The notes: generated by a model not told the origin, from the sequence alone. Positions 23,630 to 32,558 are shown, counted from the first letter of the stretch. The stretch: DNA of 45,777 nucleotides from Endozoicomonas sp. G2_2 (GCF_017744135.1 NZ_JAGHQU010000019.1:1-45777), one strand, 5' to 3'. Numbers and translations: made by a program.

Positions 23630-24358
23630 GTGCGAACTTTGAAAATTATTGTTGCGACGTTAGTCGTGAGCCTGCTAATCGCAGGCGGCGTGGCAGCCGG
23701 CATCATTTATTCCGGTGCCTACAACGTGGCCGCCACGAGCGAACACTGGCCGATCACGCACTGGGCTTTGCAGAAAACGGTCCATCGCTCGGTTGAAAAA
23801 CAGGCCGCCCGCATCGAAGCCCCGGAGCTGGGCTCTGGAGAACAGCTGCTGGCCGGCGCGGCCAACTTCGACGCCATGTGCAGCGATTGTCACGCCTCGC
23901 CCGGCGGCCAGCAGTCAGTCGCGGCGCGCGGCATGTATCCCAGACCACCCGAGCTCACCCACGCGGCCAAAGAGAAAAGCCCGAGCGAAATCTTCTGGGT
24001 GATCAAGCACGGCATCAAGGCGTCCGGCATGCCCGAGTGGGGCTCGTCACACAGCGACGCAGACATATGGGCTATGACCGCGTTCGTCGAGAAATTGCCG
24101 GGAATGTCAGCGGCCGACTATCACCAAATGCTGGCGCGGGCCGAAGCGAACGGCGTCGGACACCACGCCATTGGCGGCGCACCCGATCATGGTGGTGGAA
24201 ACGCAACTCGCGAAGTGGATGCGACGACCGGCTCGAGTAAAGGCCATAACGACGCGCACAGCGCCGGCTCGAACGAGGAGCATCACGATGAGGGCACCAA
24301 GGGGCCAGAGAGCGGCGGCGACTCAACCGCGGGTCACGACGATGGGCACGCGCATTAG
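23630..24358 (+). CDS. Mono-haem c-type cytochrome with His-rich tail
   Basis: Membrane-anchored cytochrome c of 242 residues from GTG 23630. One N-terminal helix (about 5-28) is followed by the haem-binding CSDCH (Cys84, Cys87, His88) and an axial Met in KASGMPEWG. After the haem domain, from about residue 170, comes a tail rich in His, Gly and acidic residues (GHHAIGGAPDHGGG to DDGHAH) that could bind copper. It stands just before copA and may take up or give electrons in copper oxidation. Such a His-rich extension is not usual in this cytochrome class. Confidence 0.85.
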   Translation: MRTLKIIVATLVVSLLIAGGVAAGIIYSGAYNVAATSEHWPITHWALQKTVHRSVEKQAARIEAPELGSGEQLLAGAANFDAMCSDCHASPGGQQSVAARGMYPRPPELTHAAKEKSPSEIFWVIKHGIKASGMPEWGSSHSDADIWAMTAFVEKLPGMSAADYHQMLARAEANGVGHHAIGGAPDHGGGNATREVDATTGSSKGHNDAHSAGSNEEHHDEGTKGPESGGDSTAGHDDGHAH

Positions 24359-24422
24359 GCGCGCAATCGTCGAAACACGGCTCGCATGTCATCCGAACCA
24401 ATTGAATAACGAGGATATTTAA

Positions 24423-26399
24423 ATGACTCGACATACACACGATAGCGACCGACGTCGCCTGTTGCGCGCCATGGGCGCGACCGGCGTGCTGGCCGGCTTC
24501 AATGCGTTGTTACCAGCCTATGCCCGCAACGGCCTGGCCGCTGGCGCGGCAAGATACCTCGACACCGCCGCCGCTCAGGTCCCGGGCGGCGCCGCACGCG
24601 ATGTGGTGATGGACGTCCATGTCCGCCGCGAGATGATCGATATCGCCGGCGGTCGCGCGTCGGCCATTACGCTGAACCACACCACGCCCGGCCCGATCGT
24701 CGAACTCTGGGAAGGACAGAACGCCCACCTGCGGGTGCATAACCATCTCGACGAGTCGACCTCGATCCACTGGCACGGCATTTTGCTGCCGTTCCAGATG
24801 GACGGCGTGCCCGGCGTCGCCTTTCCCGGCATCGATCCCGGCGAGACCTTCGAAGTCGATTTTCCGGTGCGCCAGGCCGGCACCTACTGGTACCACAGCC
24901 ATTCCGGGCTGCAGGAGCAAGTTGGCCAGACCGGGCCGATCGTGATTCATTCGCAAGGCGACGACGGCATCAATGCCGACCGCGAGTACGTCATCGTACT
25001 CAACGACTGGACCTTCGAGGATCCGCATCGTCTGCTCGCAAAGCTCAAGGAAATGAGCGATTACTACAACTTCAGCGAGCGCACGCTCGGCGATCTGGCC
25101 GAGGATTTTCGCCAATCCGGCGTCGCCACCACGCTGAAGGATCGCCTTGCCTGGGGCGACATGCGCATGAGCCCGCGCGATATCGCCGACGTCACCGGTT
25201 ACACCTATAGCTACCTGATGAACGGCGTACACCCGGATGCGAACTGGACCGGCCTGTTCACGCCCGGCGAGCGTATTCGCCTGCGCGTGATCAACGCCTC
25301 CGCGATGACCTATTTCAACGTCCGCATGCCGGGCTTGCCGATGACCGTGGTAGCGGCCGACGGCAAGGAAGTGCAGCCGGTCGAGACCGACGAGTTTCAG
25401 ATCGGCGTGGCCGAGACCTTCGACGTGGTGGTCGAGCCCCGGGCCGATCAGGCCTACACGATCATGGCCGAAACCATGGACCGCAGCGGCTATGCCCGCG
25501 GCACGCTCGCGCCGCGGGCGGGCATGGTCGCGCCCGTGCCGGCGCTGCGCGAACAGCCGCAGCGCACGATGGTGGATATGGGCATGGACATGAGCCAGAT
25601 GGACATGGGCGGCATGGACATGTCGCACCGCCAAGGCCAGAAGGCGATGGATCACGGCTCGATGCAAAAGATGGCCATGCCCCAAAAGGAATCGGGCATG
25701 GCCGGGATGTCGCATCAGGGCCACAAGATGGCCGACTCGAAGATGTCTGGAAAAATGGCCGGCATGGGCCACGATATGAAAAAGATGGCCCATGGCACGG
25801 GCCCGAATGCCGGGACCATGGGTACGGGCGCAATGATGGAACAATCCGGGCCGGTGATCGCCAAGCACGGCCCCGACATGCACGGTGCCGGCAATATCAA
25901 CATCGCCAACGTACAGCGTGATCGCCTCGCCGAGCGCGGCACCGGGCTGGAGGACGTCAATCATCGCGTGCTCACCTACAGCCAGCTGCGTAACGTCGTT
26001 CCAATGCAGGACCGGCGTGAACCGTCGAAGACCATCGAGATCCATCTCACCGGCAATATGGACCGCTATATGTGGTCGTTCGACGGTGTGAAGTACTCCA
26101 ACGCCACACCGATCGAGTTTCCGTACGGCGAGCGGATTCGGCTGATCATGGTTAACGACACGATGATGGAACATCCCATCCATCTGCACGGCATGTTCAT
26201 GGAGCTGGAGAACGGCCAGGGCGAGCACCTGCCGTTCAAGCACACCCTAAGCGTGCTGCCGGGATCCCGCGCATCGCTGCTGATCACGGCAGACGAACCG
26301 GGCCGCTGGGCCTTTCACTGCCATCTGCTCTATCACATGGAAATGGGCATGTTCCGCGTCGTGCGCGTGAGCGATCAATCCGGAGACAAGAATGCTTAA
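24423..26399 (+). CDS. copA: CopA/PcoA copper-resistance multicopper oxidase
   Basis: Periplasmic multicopper oxidase of 658 residues, exported by Tat (DRRRLLRAMGATGVLAG). Copper ligands appear in the normal order: HWHGILLPFQMDG, YWYHSHSG, HPIHLHGMF and FHCHLLYHMEMGMFR. Between about 380 and 490 lies a long Met/His-rich insert with MDMSQMDMGGMDMSH repeats, which binds several copper ions in the Pseudomonas and E. coli homologues. A gap-free reading frame and all ligands point to an active enzyme. It overlaps copB by 8 bp. Confidence 0.96.
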   Translation: MTRHTHDSDRRRLLRAMGATGVLAGFNALLPAYARNGLAAGAARYLDTAAAQVPGGAARDVVMDVHVRREMIDIAGGRASAITLNHTTPGPIVELWEGQNAHLRVHNHLDESTSIHWHGILLPFQMDGVPGVAFPGIDPGETFEVDFPVRQAGTYWYHSHSGLQEQVGQTGPIVIHSQGDDGINADREYVIVLNDWTFEDPHRLLAKLKEMSDYYNFSERTLGDLAEDFRQSGVATTLKDRLAWGDMRMSPRDIADVTGYTYSYLMNGVHPDANWTGLFTPGERIRLRVINASAMTYFNVRMPGLPMTVVAADGKEVQPVETDEFQIGVAETFDVVVEPRADQAYTIMAETMDRSGYARGTLAPRAGMVAPVPALREQPQRTMVDMGMDMSQMDMGGMDMSHRQGQKAMDHGSMQKMAMPQKESGMAGMSHQGHKMADSKMSGKMAGMGHDMKKMAHGTGPNAGTMGTGAMMEQSGPVIAKHGPDMHGAGNINIANVQRDRLAERGTGLEDVNHRVLTYSQLRNVVPMQDRREPSKTIEIHLTGNMDRYMWSFDGVKYSNATPIEFPYGERIRLIMVNDTMMEHPIHLHGMFMELENGQGEHLPFKHTLSVLPGSRASLLITADEPGRWAFHCHLLYHMEMGMFRVVRVSDQSGDKNA

Positions 26400-27201
26400 A
26401 CAATCGACCCCAACCATCCTCGGCGCGGCCGTTCTTCTTTTGGGATCTACGGCCCCAGCTTTTGCGGCATCCGATGGCAAAGCCGATCTCGACTCGGTCA
26501 TCCCCCAGGGGCCCGTCGAGCCCTCAAGCGGGGCGCCGCTGGCCTGGAAAAAGCCCATCAAAGATCAGCAGATTCATAAGTTCTTCCTGATCGATCGCCT
26601 CGAGTACGGCGACGTCGAGGGCACCAACAACTATCTCTGGGACGCTCAGGGCTGGATCGGCGGCGACTACAACAAACTCTGGTTCAAGACCGAGGGCGAA
26701 GGCCCGATGCGCGGTGGCTCCCCCGAGAGCACCGAATTTCAGGCGCTCTACAACCGCACGATCTCGCCGTTCTGGAGTGCGCAGGCCGGTCTGCGCTACG
26801 ACGTCAACCCGAATCCGGACCGCGGCTTTGCCGTGTTCGGGTTGCAGGGCTTGGCGCCGTACTGGTTCGAGTCCGACACATCCCTGTTCGTCAGCGAGGA
26901 CGGCGACGTAAGCTTTCGCGGCGAGTTCGAGTACGAGCTGCTGCTCACCCAGCGCCTGATCCTACAGCCGCGCGCCGAAATCAATGCCTCAGCCCAGGAT
27001 GTGCCGGAATACGGACTGGGCAGCGGTCTCAATAACACCGAGATGGGGATCCGGCTGCGCTACGAGATCAAGCGCGAGTTCGCGCCTTATATCGGCGTAC
27101 GCTGGGAGCAGACCTATGGCGAAACCAAGGACATCGCCCAGGCCGAAGGCGAGGAAACGTCGTCGACCGCTTTCGTGGTCGGTATCCGCGCCTGGTACTG
27201 A
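26392..27201 (+). CDS. copB: CopB/PcoB copper-resistance outer-membrane protein
   Basis: Outer-membrane beta-barrel protein of 269 residues partnering CopA. Signal peptide to about APAFAAS. Typical CopB sequence follows: FFLIDRLEYGD, WDAQGWIGGDYNKLWFKTEG, EFQALYNRTISPFWSAQAG, FEYELLLTQRLILQPR and the C-terminal WY, whose final aromatic residue is the barrel-insertion signal. The Met/His-rich N-terminal repeats of Pseudomonas CopB are absent here. It starts within the copA stop region; the next gene begins 97 bp later on the same strand. Confidence 0.95.
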   Translation: MLKQSTPTILGAAVLLLGSTAPAFAASDGKADLDSVIPQGPVEPSSGAPLAWKKPIKDQQIHKFFLIDRLEYGDVEGTNNYLWDAQGWIGGDYNKLWFKTEGEGPMRGGSPESTEFQALYNRTISPFWSAQAGLRYDVNPNPDRGFAVFGLQGLAPYWFESDTSLFVSEDGDVSFRGEFEYELLLTQRLILQPRAEINASAQDVPEYGLGSGLNNTEMGIRLRYEIKREFAPYIGVRWEQTYGETKDIAQAEGEETSSTAFVVGIRAWY

Positions 27202-27298
27202 TAGGGAAATCACCGGATGTATGGAGGGCGTTCATCTCATTAGCATGTCTGTGGACTTCGCGTACGGGCTTGCAGCGAGCCAAAGAGGATAAAACGCA

Positions 27299-27649
27299 AT
27301 GGCGTTAACGGGCCTACTCACCATCATGGGCACGATCGTGGCGGGCGCCCTGCTGTTGCAGTGGGTTGCGGCACGCACTCGTCGCGATCGCGTGGTCGAG
27401 CCGCAGAAGATCCCGTTTCTCGGGGGTAGCGCACCGAACACGCACGCCTGGCAGCGTTTTCATGTGCGTTACTACTCGATGACGCTGCTGTTCATCGCCT
27501 TCGAGATGGAGATGATGTTCATGTACCCATGGGCGGTCGTGTACGTCGCCGAAGGCGTCAAGGCGCTCGCGGAGATGGGCATGTTCCTCGCCATCCTCAC
27601 GGTGGGCATTCTCTACGGCTGGCGCGAAGGTATCTTTCGGTGGCAGTGA
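27299..27649 (+). CDS. NuoA-like subunit of a non-canonical complex I membrane arm
   Basis: Three-helix membrane protein of 116 residues, the ND3/NuoA homologue, from ATG 27299 with AGAGGA upstream. Conserved NuoA features are RFHVRYYSMTLLFIAFEMEMMFMYPWA, split here as RFHVRYYSMTLL and FEMEMMFMYPWA, corresponding to the FDLE/FPWA region. The loop that in true complex I reads YECG, whose cysteine lies near the quinone site, is FLGG here, so that cysteine is lost. First gene of the operon 27299-35451; no strong promoter is visible in the 97-bp gap after copB, so co-transcription with cop is possible. Confidence 0.88.
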   Translation: MALTGLLTIMGTIVAGALLLQWVAARTRRDRVVEPQKIPFLGGSAPNTHAWQRFHVRYYSMTLLFIAFEMEMMFMYPWAVVYVAEGVKALAEMGMFLAILTVGILYGWREGIFRWQ

Positions 27650-28902
27650 AGATGCTCGAGCGCCTGGCGGCACGCGCTCCCGTGCCGGTATTCGTGGCCA
27701 TGGGGCGCGACCGCGCCCCTGCCGTCGAGCGCTTGCTGCGGAATGCGGATATCGACGTGACCGCCACACCCCGGCACGCCAGTATCCTGTTGGTCGCGGG
27801 CCGCGTCCGGGATAGCGACCAGGCCTACCTCGACCGGCTCCACGACCAGCTCCCCCACCCACGCGCCACGTTCTGGTGGGGGGACGAGCCTCAAGCCGAC
27901 GTGGACGACGCCCAGCGCGCTGCGTCATCCGACGATCCAGTAATTTCTTTACGTGCGCTTTACCGCAACCTGATTTCCGGCGCCCATGCATCGGAGACGC
28001 ACCGGCTCCCGGACGAGCCACCCGCTCCCTGGCGCGGCAAGGGCGATCACGGTCAGGGCGGCGAAGGGATGATGGGTGGCGTGCCCTACGGGCGCATGAT
28101 GCCCATGCCGCCGACGCCGGATATTCGCGACGGGCTAACGCTGGATGTCTACACCACCCAGATCGGCCCGTTCATGCCGTACTGGCCCGCTGGACTGGTA
28201 CTGGAGGTGACGTTCCAGGGCGACGTGATCCAGTCAGCCGAAGTGGTTAACCCAACCTATCCGCCGCGCGACGTCGATCGCGTACCGTTCGATCACTTGC
28301 TGCACGAAACGACGGCCCTTGCGCAGATCGAGCGAGCACGCGCTGCGCACCATCTCGTGTGCATCGCCCGCCTCCTGTCGCTCGTCGGATTGCCAACACT
28401 GAGTCGGCGCGCCCAAATATTGGCGGCACGCGTACGCGCGAACGAGACCATCGCTATTGCGCCGCTGCGAAAAGCGGCCGCCCGATCCGGTTTGAAGGCT
28501 GCACTCGCGCCGGGGCTCGGTCGGATCGATGACCGACTGGCGCGTGAACTCGGCGGCCCGGTACAACGCGCTGCCGGCCACGCCATCGACCACCGCAGCG
28601 ACAACCCAACGTACACACGACTCGACTTCACGCCGGTCATGCAAACACAAAGCGACTGTCGAGCGCGTCTGGCGCAGTGGTTCGACGAAGCCGAACAAGC
28701 GCTGGCGCTCGTTTCGGCGGCACCCGACGCGATGATCGACCATGGCGCACTTATCGAGGCGCCATGGGCGCATCGGGCACCGCCGATCGATTATCGCGTA
28801 ACCGAGCTGTTACCGGGGCTTGAATGGAGTGAGGCGCTGCTGGTGCTCAACAGTTTCGATAGCGCCGCGCTGTGTCGCATGGCGCCACTGGAGGCCCCAT
28901 GA
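27640..28902 (+). CDS. Fused NuoB/NuoD-like protein lacking Fe-S cysteines
   Basis: A 420-residue soluble protein, read from GTG 27640 (AAGG nine bases before; ATG 27652 is an alternative), overlapping the NuoA-like gene by 10 bp. Residues 43-84 resemble NuoB (TPRHASILLVAGRV, then LHDQLPHPRATFWWGDE), but the position where NuoB has the first N2-cluster cysteines is GDE and the whole NuoB-like part has no cysteine. A Gly/Met linker (GEGMMGGVPYGRMMPMPP) leads to a NuoD-like part: DIRDGLTLDV, GPFMPYWPAGLVLEV, FQGDVIQSAEV and ERARAAHHL. The true NuoD quinone residues cannot be located. It probably serves as a redox-inactive peripheral cap or coupling subunit. Confidence 0.78.
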   Translation: MAVKMLERLAARAPVPVFVAMGRDRAPAVERLLRNADIDVTATPRHASILLVAGRVRDSDQAYLDRLHDQLPHPRATFWWGDEPQADVDDAQRAASSDDPVISLRALYRNLISGAHASETHRLPDEPPAPWRGKGDHGQGGEGMMGGVPYGRMMPMPPTPDIRDGLTLDVYTTQIGPFMPYWPAGLVLEVTFQGDVIQSAEVVNPTYPPRDVDRVPFDHLLHETTALAQIERARAAHHLVCIARLLSLVGLPTLSRRAQILAARVRANETIAIAPLRKAAARSGLKAALAPGLGRIDDRLARELGGPVQRAAGHAIDHRSDNPTYTRLDFTPVMQTQSDCRARLAQWFDEAEQALALVSAAPDAMIDHGALIEAPWAHRAPPIDYRVTELLPGLEWSEALLVLNSFDSAALCRMAPLEAP

Positions 28903-29813
28903 CCCCGATCGTTCTAACCATGACCTGGGTCGCTTTCCTCCTCGGCATGGCGTGGTACATAGCCGTGCTCGACGGGCTCTGGGCGGCCGCGCGCGAAGGT
29001 CGACAGCCGCGCGCGCCGCTCGCCAACCCGCTCTACCGGTGCGCCACGATACTGCGTCAACAGTCCAACCTGACCGAAGCGCCGGATTTGCTGAACTGGC
29101 GCTTGGCGCCTGCGCTGTACGCTGGGCTGGCTGGTACCGGTGTCGCACTCGTGCCTTTTTCCAGCACCAACGTACTTGCGGACCTCGAAGTCGGCATCGT
29201 CTGGTGGGGCGCCGTCGAAGCGCTGACGGTTGTGGTCGTCTTCCTGCACGGTTGGTCGGCCAATTCCCAATTCGGCCTGATCGGCGCCTACCGCTATGTC
29301 GCCATCGGACTGCCGGTGATGCTGATCAGCATGTTCGTGCTTATCGCCGCGGCGTTGCCCGCCGAGTCGCTGGCTGTTCCGAAGATCATCGAATCCCAGC
29401 GCGAACTCTGGAATGTCATCCGCCAGCCGCTCGGGCTCCCGCTTTTCCTGCTGCTTGGCCTGTCTCTAAGCTTCAGAGGCCCGTTCAACTATGCCGACTC
29501 GGCGGATATTGCGGGCGGCACCGCGGCCGAGGTATCCGGCGCGCCGCGACTGGTCTGGGAATTCGCGCGGCTCGCGATGCTTACAGCGGTGGCCACCGTA
29601 GCGGCCAGTGTATTCCTGGGCGGCTACCTGGGGCCCTGGCTGCCCGGGCCGGTATGGCTGGTGCTCAAGACCGCAGCCGTGCTTCTGGTCCTGGTCGGCC
29701 TCAGCCACCAGCTGGCTCGGATTTCGCCGAGTCGGATGATGACTTTGATCTGGACGGTGCTACTGCCGCTATCGTTCCTGCACCTGGTATGGGCCGGAGT
29801 ATTGGCGCTATGA
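28899..29813 (+). CDS. NuoH-like membrane subunit without the quinone-site loop
   Basis: A 304-residue membrane protein from ATG 28899, overlapping its upstream neighbour by 4 bp. It aligns by eye with NuoH: LADLEVGIVWWGAVEAL and HGWSANSQFGLIGAYR match the DLNIGLLY and GWSSNSKYALLG blocks. The acidic loop that in NuoH reads AETNRPPFDLPEAESEL is replaced by FRGPFNYADSADIAGG, and the ERK-QDRKGPN element at the N terminus is gone. Those are the parts that build the quinone cavity, so the subunit likely keeps only the structural or ion-path role. Confidence 0.8.
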   Translation: MTPIVLTMTWVAFLLGMAWYIAVLDGLWAAAREGRQPRAPLANPLYRCATILRQQSNLTEAPDLLNWRLAPALYAGLAGTGVALVPFSSTNVLADLEVGIVWWGAVEALTVVVVFLHGWSANSQFGLIGAYRYVAIGLPVMLISMFVLIAAALPAESLAVPKIIESQRELWNVIRQPLGLPLFLLLGLSLSFRGPFNYADSADIAGGTAAEVSGAPRLVWEFARLAMLTAVATVAASVFLGGYLGPWLPGPVWLVLKTAAVLLVLVGLSHQLARISPSRMMTLIWTVLLPLSFLHLVWAGVLAL

Positions 29814-30412
29814 ACGTCACCGATATCACATTCTGGATCTTCGCGGCGATCGCCGTGGTAAGCGGCTGGCGCGTGTTCTGCACCGACTCGATGGTTCGCG
29901 CCTCGTTCCTCCTGATGCTGTCGTTCATCGCCGTCGGCTTGATCATGGTCTTGCTGAACGCGCCATATCTCGGCATCGCGACCGTCTTCATGATGGCAGT
30001 GGAGATGATGGTGATGGCGTTGTTCATGGTCATGTACATGATGAACCCGGCGGGCCTGAATCCGATGATGATGGTGCACCAGCACCGTTTCTCGATCGCG
30101 GCCGGCGTCTTCCTCTTCGCGGCACTGGCCGGTCTGATCATTGTCACGCGCTTTGCCTCCAACCCGGTCGCACCGGGCACCGAGGTCGTCGCCGGCCTCG
30201 GCAAGGAACTGCTCGGCGACTCGATGCTGATCTTCGAAACCGCCGGTGTCACGCTGCTGGCAACCATGGTTGCCAGCGTCATTCTGTCGAGCCGCAGCGG
30301 ACGCTTCGGCGCCGCCGATACGGGCTCGGTACCGCCGCCCCTGGAACCGGGTGGCGAGCCGGCGGGCCGTCAGCCGGAACAGGGCGGCGGCCACGCCCAT
30401 CATCACCACTGA
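29810..30412 (+). CDS. NuoJ-like subunit with Met-rich helix and His tail
   Basis: A 200-residue membrane protein, NuoJ homologue by position, size and topology (five helices), overlapping the NuoH-like gene by 4 bp. Residues 59-91 contain a dozen methionines (VFMMAVEMMVMALFMVMYMM and NPMMMVH), far above normal. The C terminus ends in a Pro/Gly-rich stretch and GGGHAHHHH, which is a natural His cluster. Both features are reminiscent of metal-binding segments elsewhere in this window. Glu65 sits inside the Met-rich helix. The NuoJ assignment leans on context more than on sequence. Confidence 0.75.
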   Translation: MNVTDITFWIFAAIAVVSGWRVFCTDSMVRASFLLMLSFIAVGLIMVLLNAPYLGIATVFMMAVEMMVMALFMVMYMMNPAGLNPMMMVHQHRFSIAAGVFLFAALAGLIIVTRFASNPVAPGTEVVAGLGKELLGDSMLIFETAGVTLLATMVASVILSSRSGRFGAADTGSVPPPLEPGGEPAGRQPEQGGGHAHHHH

Positions 30413-30425
30413 TCGAGAGGCGCTC

Positions 30426-30731
30426 ATGACACTCACAACGATATTGGTCGTCGCCGCCGCGCTCATCGGCATCGGGCTCTACGGCACGTTGTCGCAACAG
30501 TCTTTCGTGATGCTGATGATGGGCCTCGAACTGATGCTCAACGGCGTCATGCTCGCAGCGGTCGGTTTCTGGTCGCTTACCGCAGGCGGCCTGCCGACAG
30601 GCCAGCTGCTGACCATTATCGTGATGGCCGTGATGGCGGTCGAAATGGCCGTAGGCTTCGCATTGATCACTGCGGTCTACCGCAATCGCCAGGCTGATGT
30701 CACCGAAGGCCTGACGACGCTGAAGCATTGA
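30426..30731 (+). CDS. NuoK-like subunit
   Basis: A 101-residue, three-helix membrane protein matching NuoK in length and pattern, beginning 13 bp after the NuoJ-like gene. The two functional glutamates are kept: Glu35 in MMGLELMLNGVMLAA and Glu73 in MAVEMAVGFAL, equivalent to Glu36 and Glu72 of E. coli NuoK. They form part of the proton path, so this subunit looks competent in ion translocation even though the electron-transfer parts are missing in the operon. Confidence 0.9.
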   Translation: MTLTTILVVAAALIGIGLYGTLSQQSFVMLMMGLELMLNGVMLAAVGFWSLTAGGLPTGQLLTIIVMAVMAVEMAVGFALITAVYRNRQADVTEGLTTLKH

Positions 30732-30733
30732 TC

Positions 30734-32557
30734 ATGCTCTGGCTTGTCGCCCTGTTTCCGCTTTTCGCTGCCGTCATCGTTCATGCGTCGCCGATGCAGC
30801 GCCGTCCCGCTCTGGGCGCTACGGGCTGTGGTGTGCTGCTGGTCACACTATTGCTGACGGTTTTCGCGGGCCTGGAGGGCTGGGTCGGACGATTCGCCTG
30901 GAGTACCCCGCTTCAGTTCGAGGTGGTACTGACCTCACGGTCGGTCGTCATGGCGTTGCTGGTACCGGTCATTGCGCTACCCGTGCTGGCCTACGCCGCG
31001 GCCCACGAACGCTTGCAGGGTTTGAACCGTCTGGTATCGCTGTTACTGCTGTTCGTCGGCGCCATGCTGTTGCTGGTGATCGCGGCCGACCTTATCACCC
31101 TGCTTATCGGCTGGGAGCTAGTCGGCGCCTGCTCTTGGGCGTTGATCGGGCACGAACGGCAACGCGTATCGCATGCGGCCTCGGCGCGCTACGCATTCGT
31201 GATGACCCGTTTCGGCGATCTCGGACTGTTCGTCGCGGCCATGGTCGTGTTCAGGGATACGGGTACCTTCGCTTTTGCCGCGCTCGAAACCCTCGGTGGG
31301 CCGCAGCAAACGATTCTGGTTGCCGGGATCGTACTGAGCGCGGCCGCGAAATCCGGGCAGCTCCCGTTCGCGCCGTGGTTGTTTCGTGCCATGGACGGGC
31401 CGACGTCGGTGTCTGCCCTGCTGCATTCGGCCACCATGGTCGCTGCAGGGGCCTATCTGTTGATCCGGCTCGAACCCATACTCGCTCAGATGCCTTGGTT
31501 TGGACCTGCCTCAATCGGCATCGGACTCGCCACGGCGCTTGCAGGCGGTTTGACCGCCCTGCTCCAGCCTCACGCAAAGAAATTGCTCGCGGCTTCCACC
31601 TCTGCACACTACGGTTTGATGTTCGTCGCGGTCGGCGCTGGCTATCCTGAAATAGCGCTGCTGCATCTGGTGGCGCACGCGGTATTCAAGGCATTGCTGT
31701 TTCTAAGCGCCGGCATCGCGGGCCGTCAGGCCGTGAGTTTCAGCCTGACGGAGATGGGCTTCGGGCGCGTCCTCCCAATCACGGCCGTGGCAACCGCGGT
31801 CGGTGCGCTCGCCTTGGCCGGTATACCACCCCTGGGCGCAGCGTGGACGAAGGAAATGATGGTCACGGCCGCCGGGCATTTCAGCCCTTGGTTGGCGTTT
31901 GCCGTCATGCTTGCCGGCGCCCTGAGCGCGGCCTATGCCATGCGCTTTGTCTATAGCGCCTATGGCCCTAGCGCCAACGATAGCAGCGCCACGTCGCGAA
32001 CGACCGAAACCATAGCGACCGGTTCGCTGGCTGCCACCAGCCTGGCGCTTGCCCTACTCTGGCTGCCAGGCATACAGCAGGCGTTGGGCGGCTGGTTCGC
32101 GACCCCGTTTCCGGCGCCCCCGGCCTGGGAGACCATCGGCTCGTTGCTGGCTGTCGGTGTCGGTCTGTACGCCGGCCTCCTGATCGCGCGCCTGCACCCG
32201 GCGCTGGGCGCGAGCGGCGCGCTCGCAAGCTGCGCCGACTGGCTTGGCCTGCCCTTCGCGATCGATCGCTTGATCGGGCGCCCCATTCATGCGCTCGCAC
32301 AGCGCTGCGCAGGATTCGACGATGCCATCATCGATGGCGCCGTGCGCCGAATCGGCGCCGGCGGGCTCTTCACAGCGCGTGTCGCCTATCGAGGGCTAGA
32401 CCGTCTTGCCGACGGCCTGCCGGAGGGCGCCAATCGCTGGTTTGCCCTGAGCGGCGATGACAGCCGCCGTTTCCAGACCGGGCTTTCACACCACTATCTT
32501 GCCTTCATGGCCGCGGGCGCCGTGGTGTTGGCGATCATTCTCTTTGTGGGGCGCTAG
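30734..32557 (+). CDS. NuoL-like antiporter-type subunit
   Basis: Large membrane protein of 607 residues from ATG 30734 (TTG 30728 is also possible). Mrp/NuoL-type motifs are kept: Glu128 in GWELVGACSWALIGH, Lys206 in AAKSGQLPFAPWL, followed by MDGPTSVSALLHSATM, and the KE pair in AAWTKEMM. The family carries out proton or cation transfer. A C-terminal part (about 490-607) is present, though whether it forms the long lateral helix of NuoL cannot be told by eye. All residues needed for a channel seem intact. Confidence 0.93.
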   Translation: MLWLVALFPLFAAVIVHASPMQRRPALGATGCGVLLVTLLLTVFAGLEGWVGRFAWSTPLQFEVVLTSRSVVMALLVPVIALPVLAYAAAHERLQGLNRLVSLLLLFVGAMLLLVIAADLITLLIGWELVGACSWALIGHERQRVSHAASARYAFVMTRFGDLGLFVAAMVVFRDTGTFAFAALETLGGPQQTILVAGIVLSAAAKSGQLPFAPWLFRAMDGPTSVSALLHSATMVAAGAYLLIRLEPILAQMPWFGPASIGIGLATALAGGLTALLQPHAKKLLAASTSAHYGLMFVAVGAGYPEIALLHLVAHAVFKALLFLSAGIAGRQAVSFSLTEMGFGRVLPITAVATAVGALALAGIPPLGAAWTKEMMVTAAGHFSPWLAFAVMLAGALSAAYAMRFVYSAYGPSANDSSATSRTTETIATGSLAATSLALALLWLPGIQQALGGWFATPFPAPPAWETIGSLLAVGVGLYAGLLIARLHPALGASGALASCADWLGLPFAIDRLIGRPIHALAQRCAGFDDAIIDGAVRRIGAGGLFTARVAYRGLDRLADGLPEGANRWFALSGDDSRRFQTGLSHHYLAFMAAGAVVLAIILFVGR

Positions 32558-32558
32558 C

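Noticed and set aside
24510-26243. A 577-codon minus-strand open frame opposite copA
   Set aside because: Same cause: a shadow of the high-GC coding strand, with His-rich low-complexity sequence and no ribosome site.
28820-29812. Open frame extending the NuoJ-like gene upstream as a 530-codon protein
   Set aside because: The upstream part is an Arg-rich frame-shifted reading of the NuoH-like gene; the real start is ATG 29810 within the NuoH-like stop.
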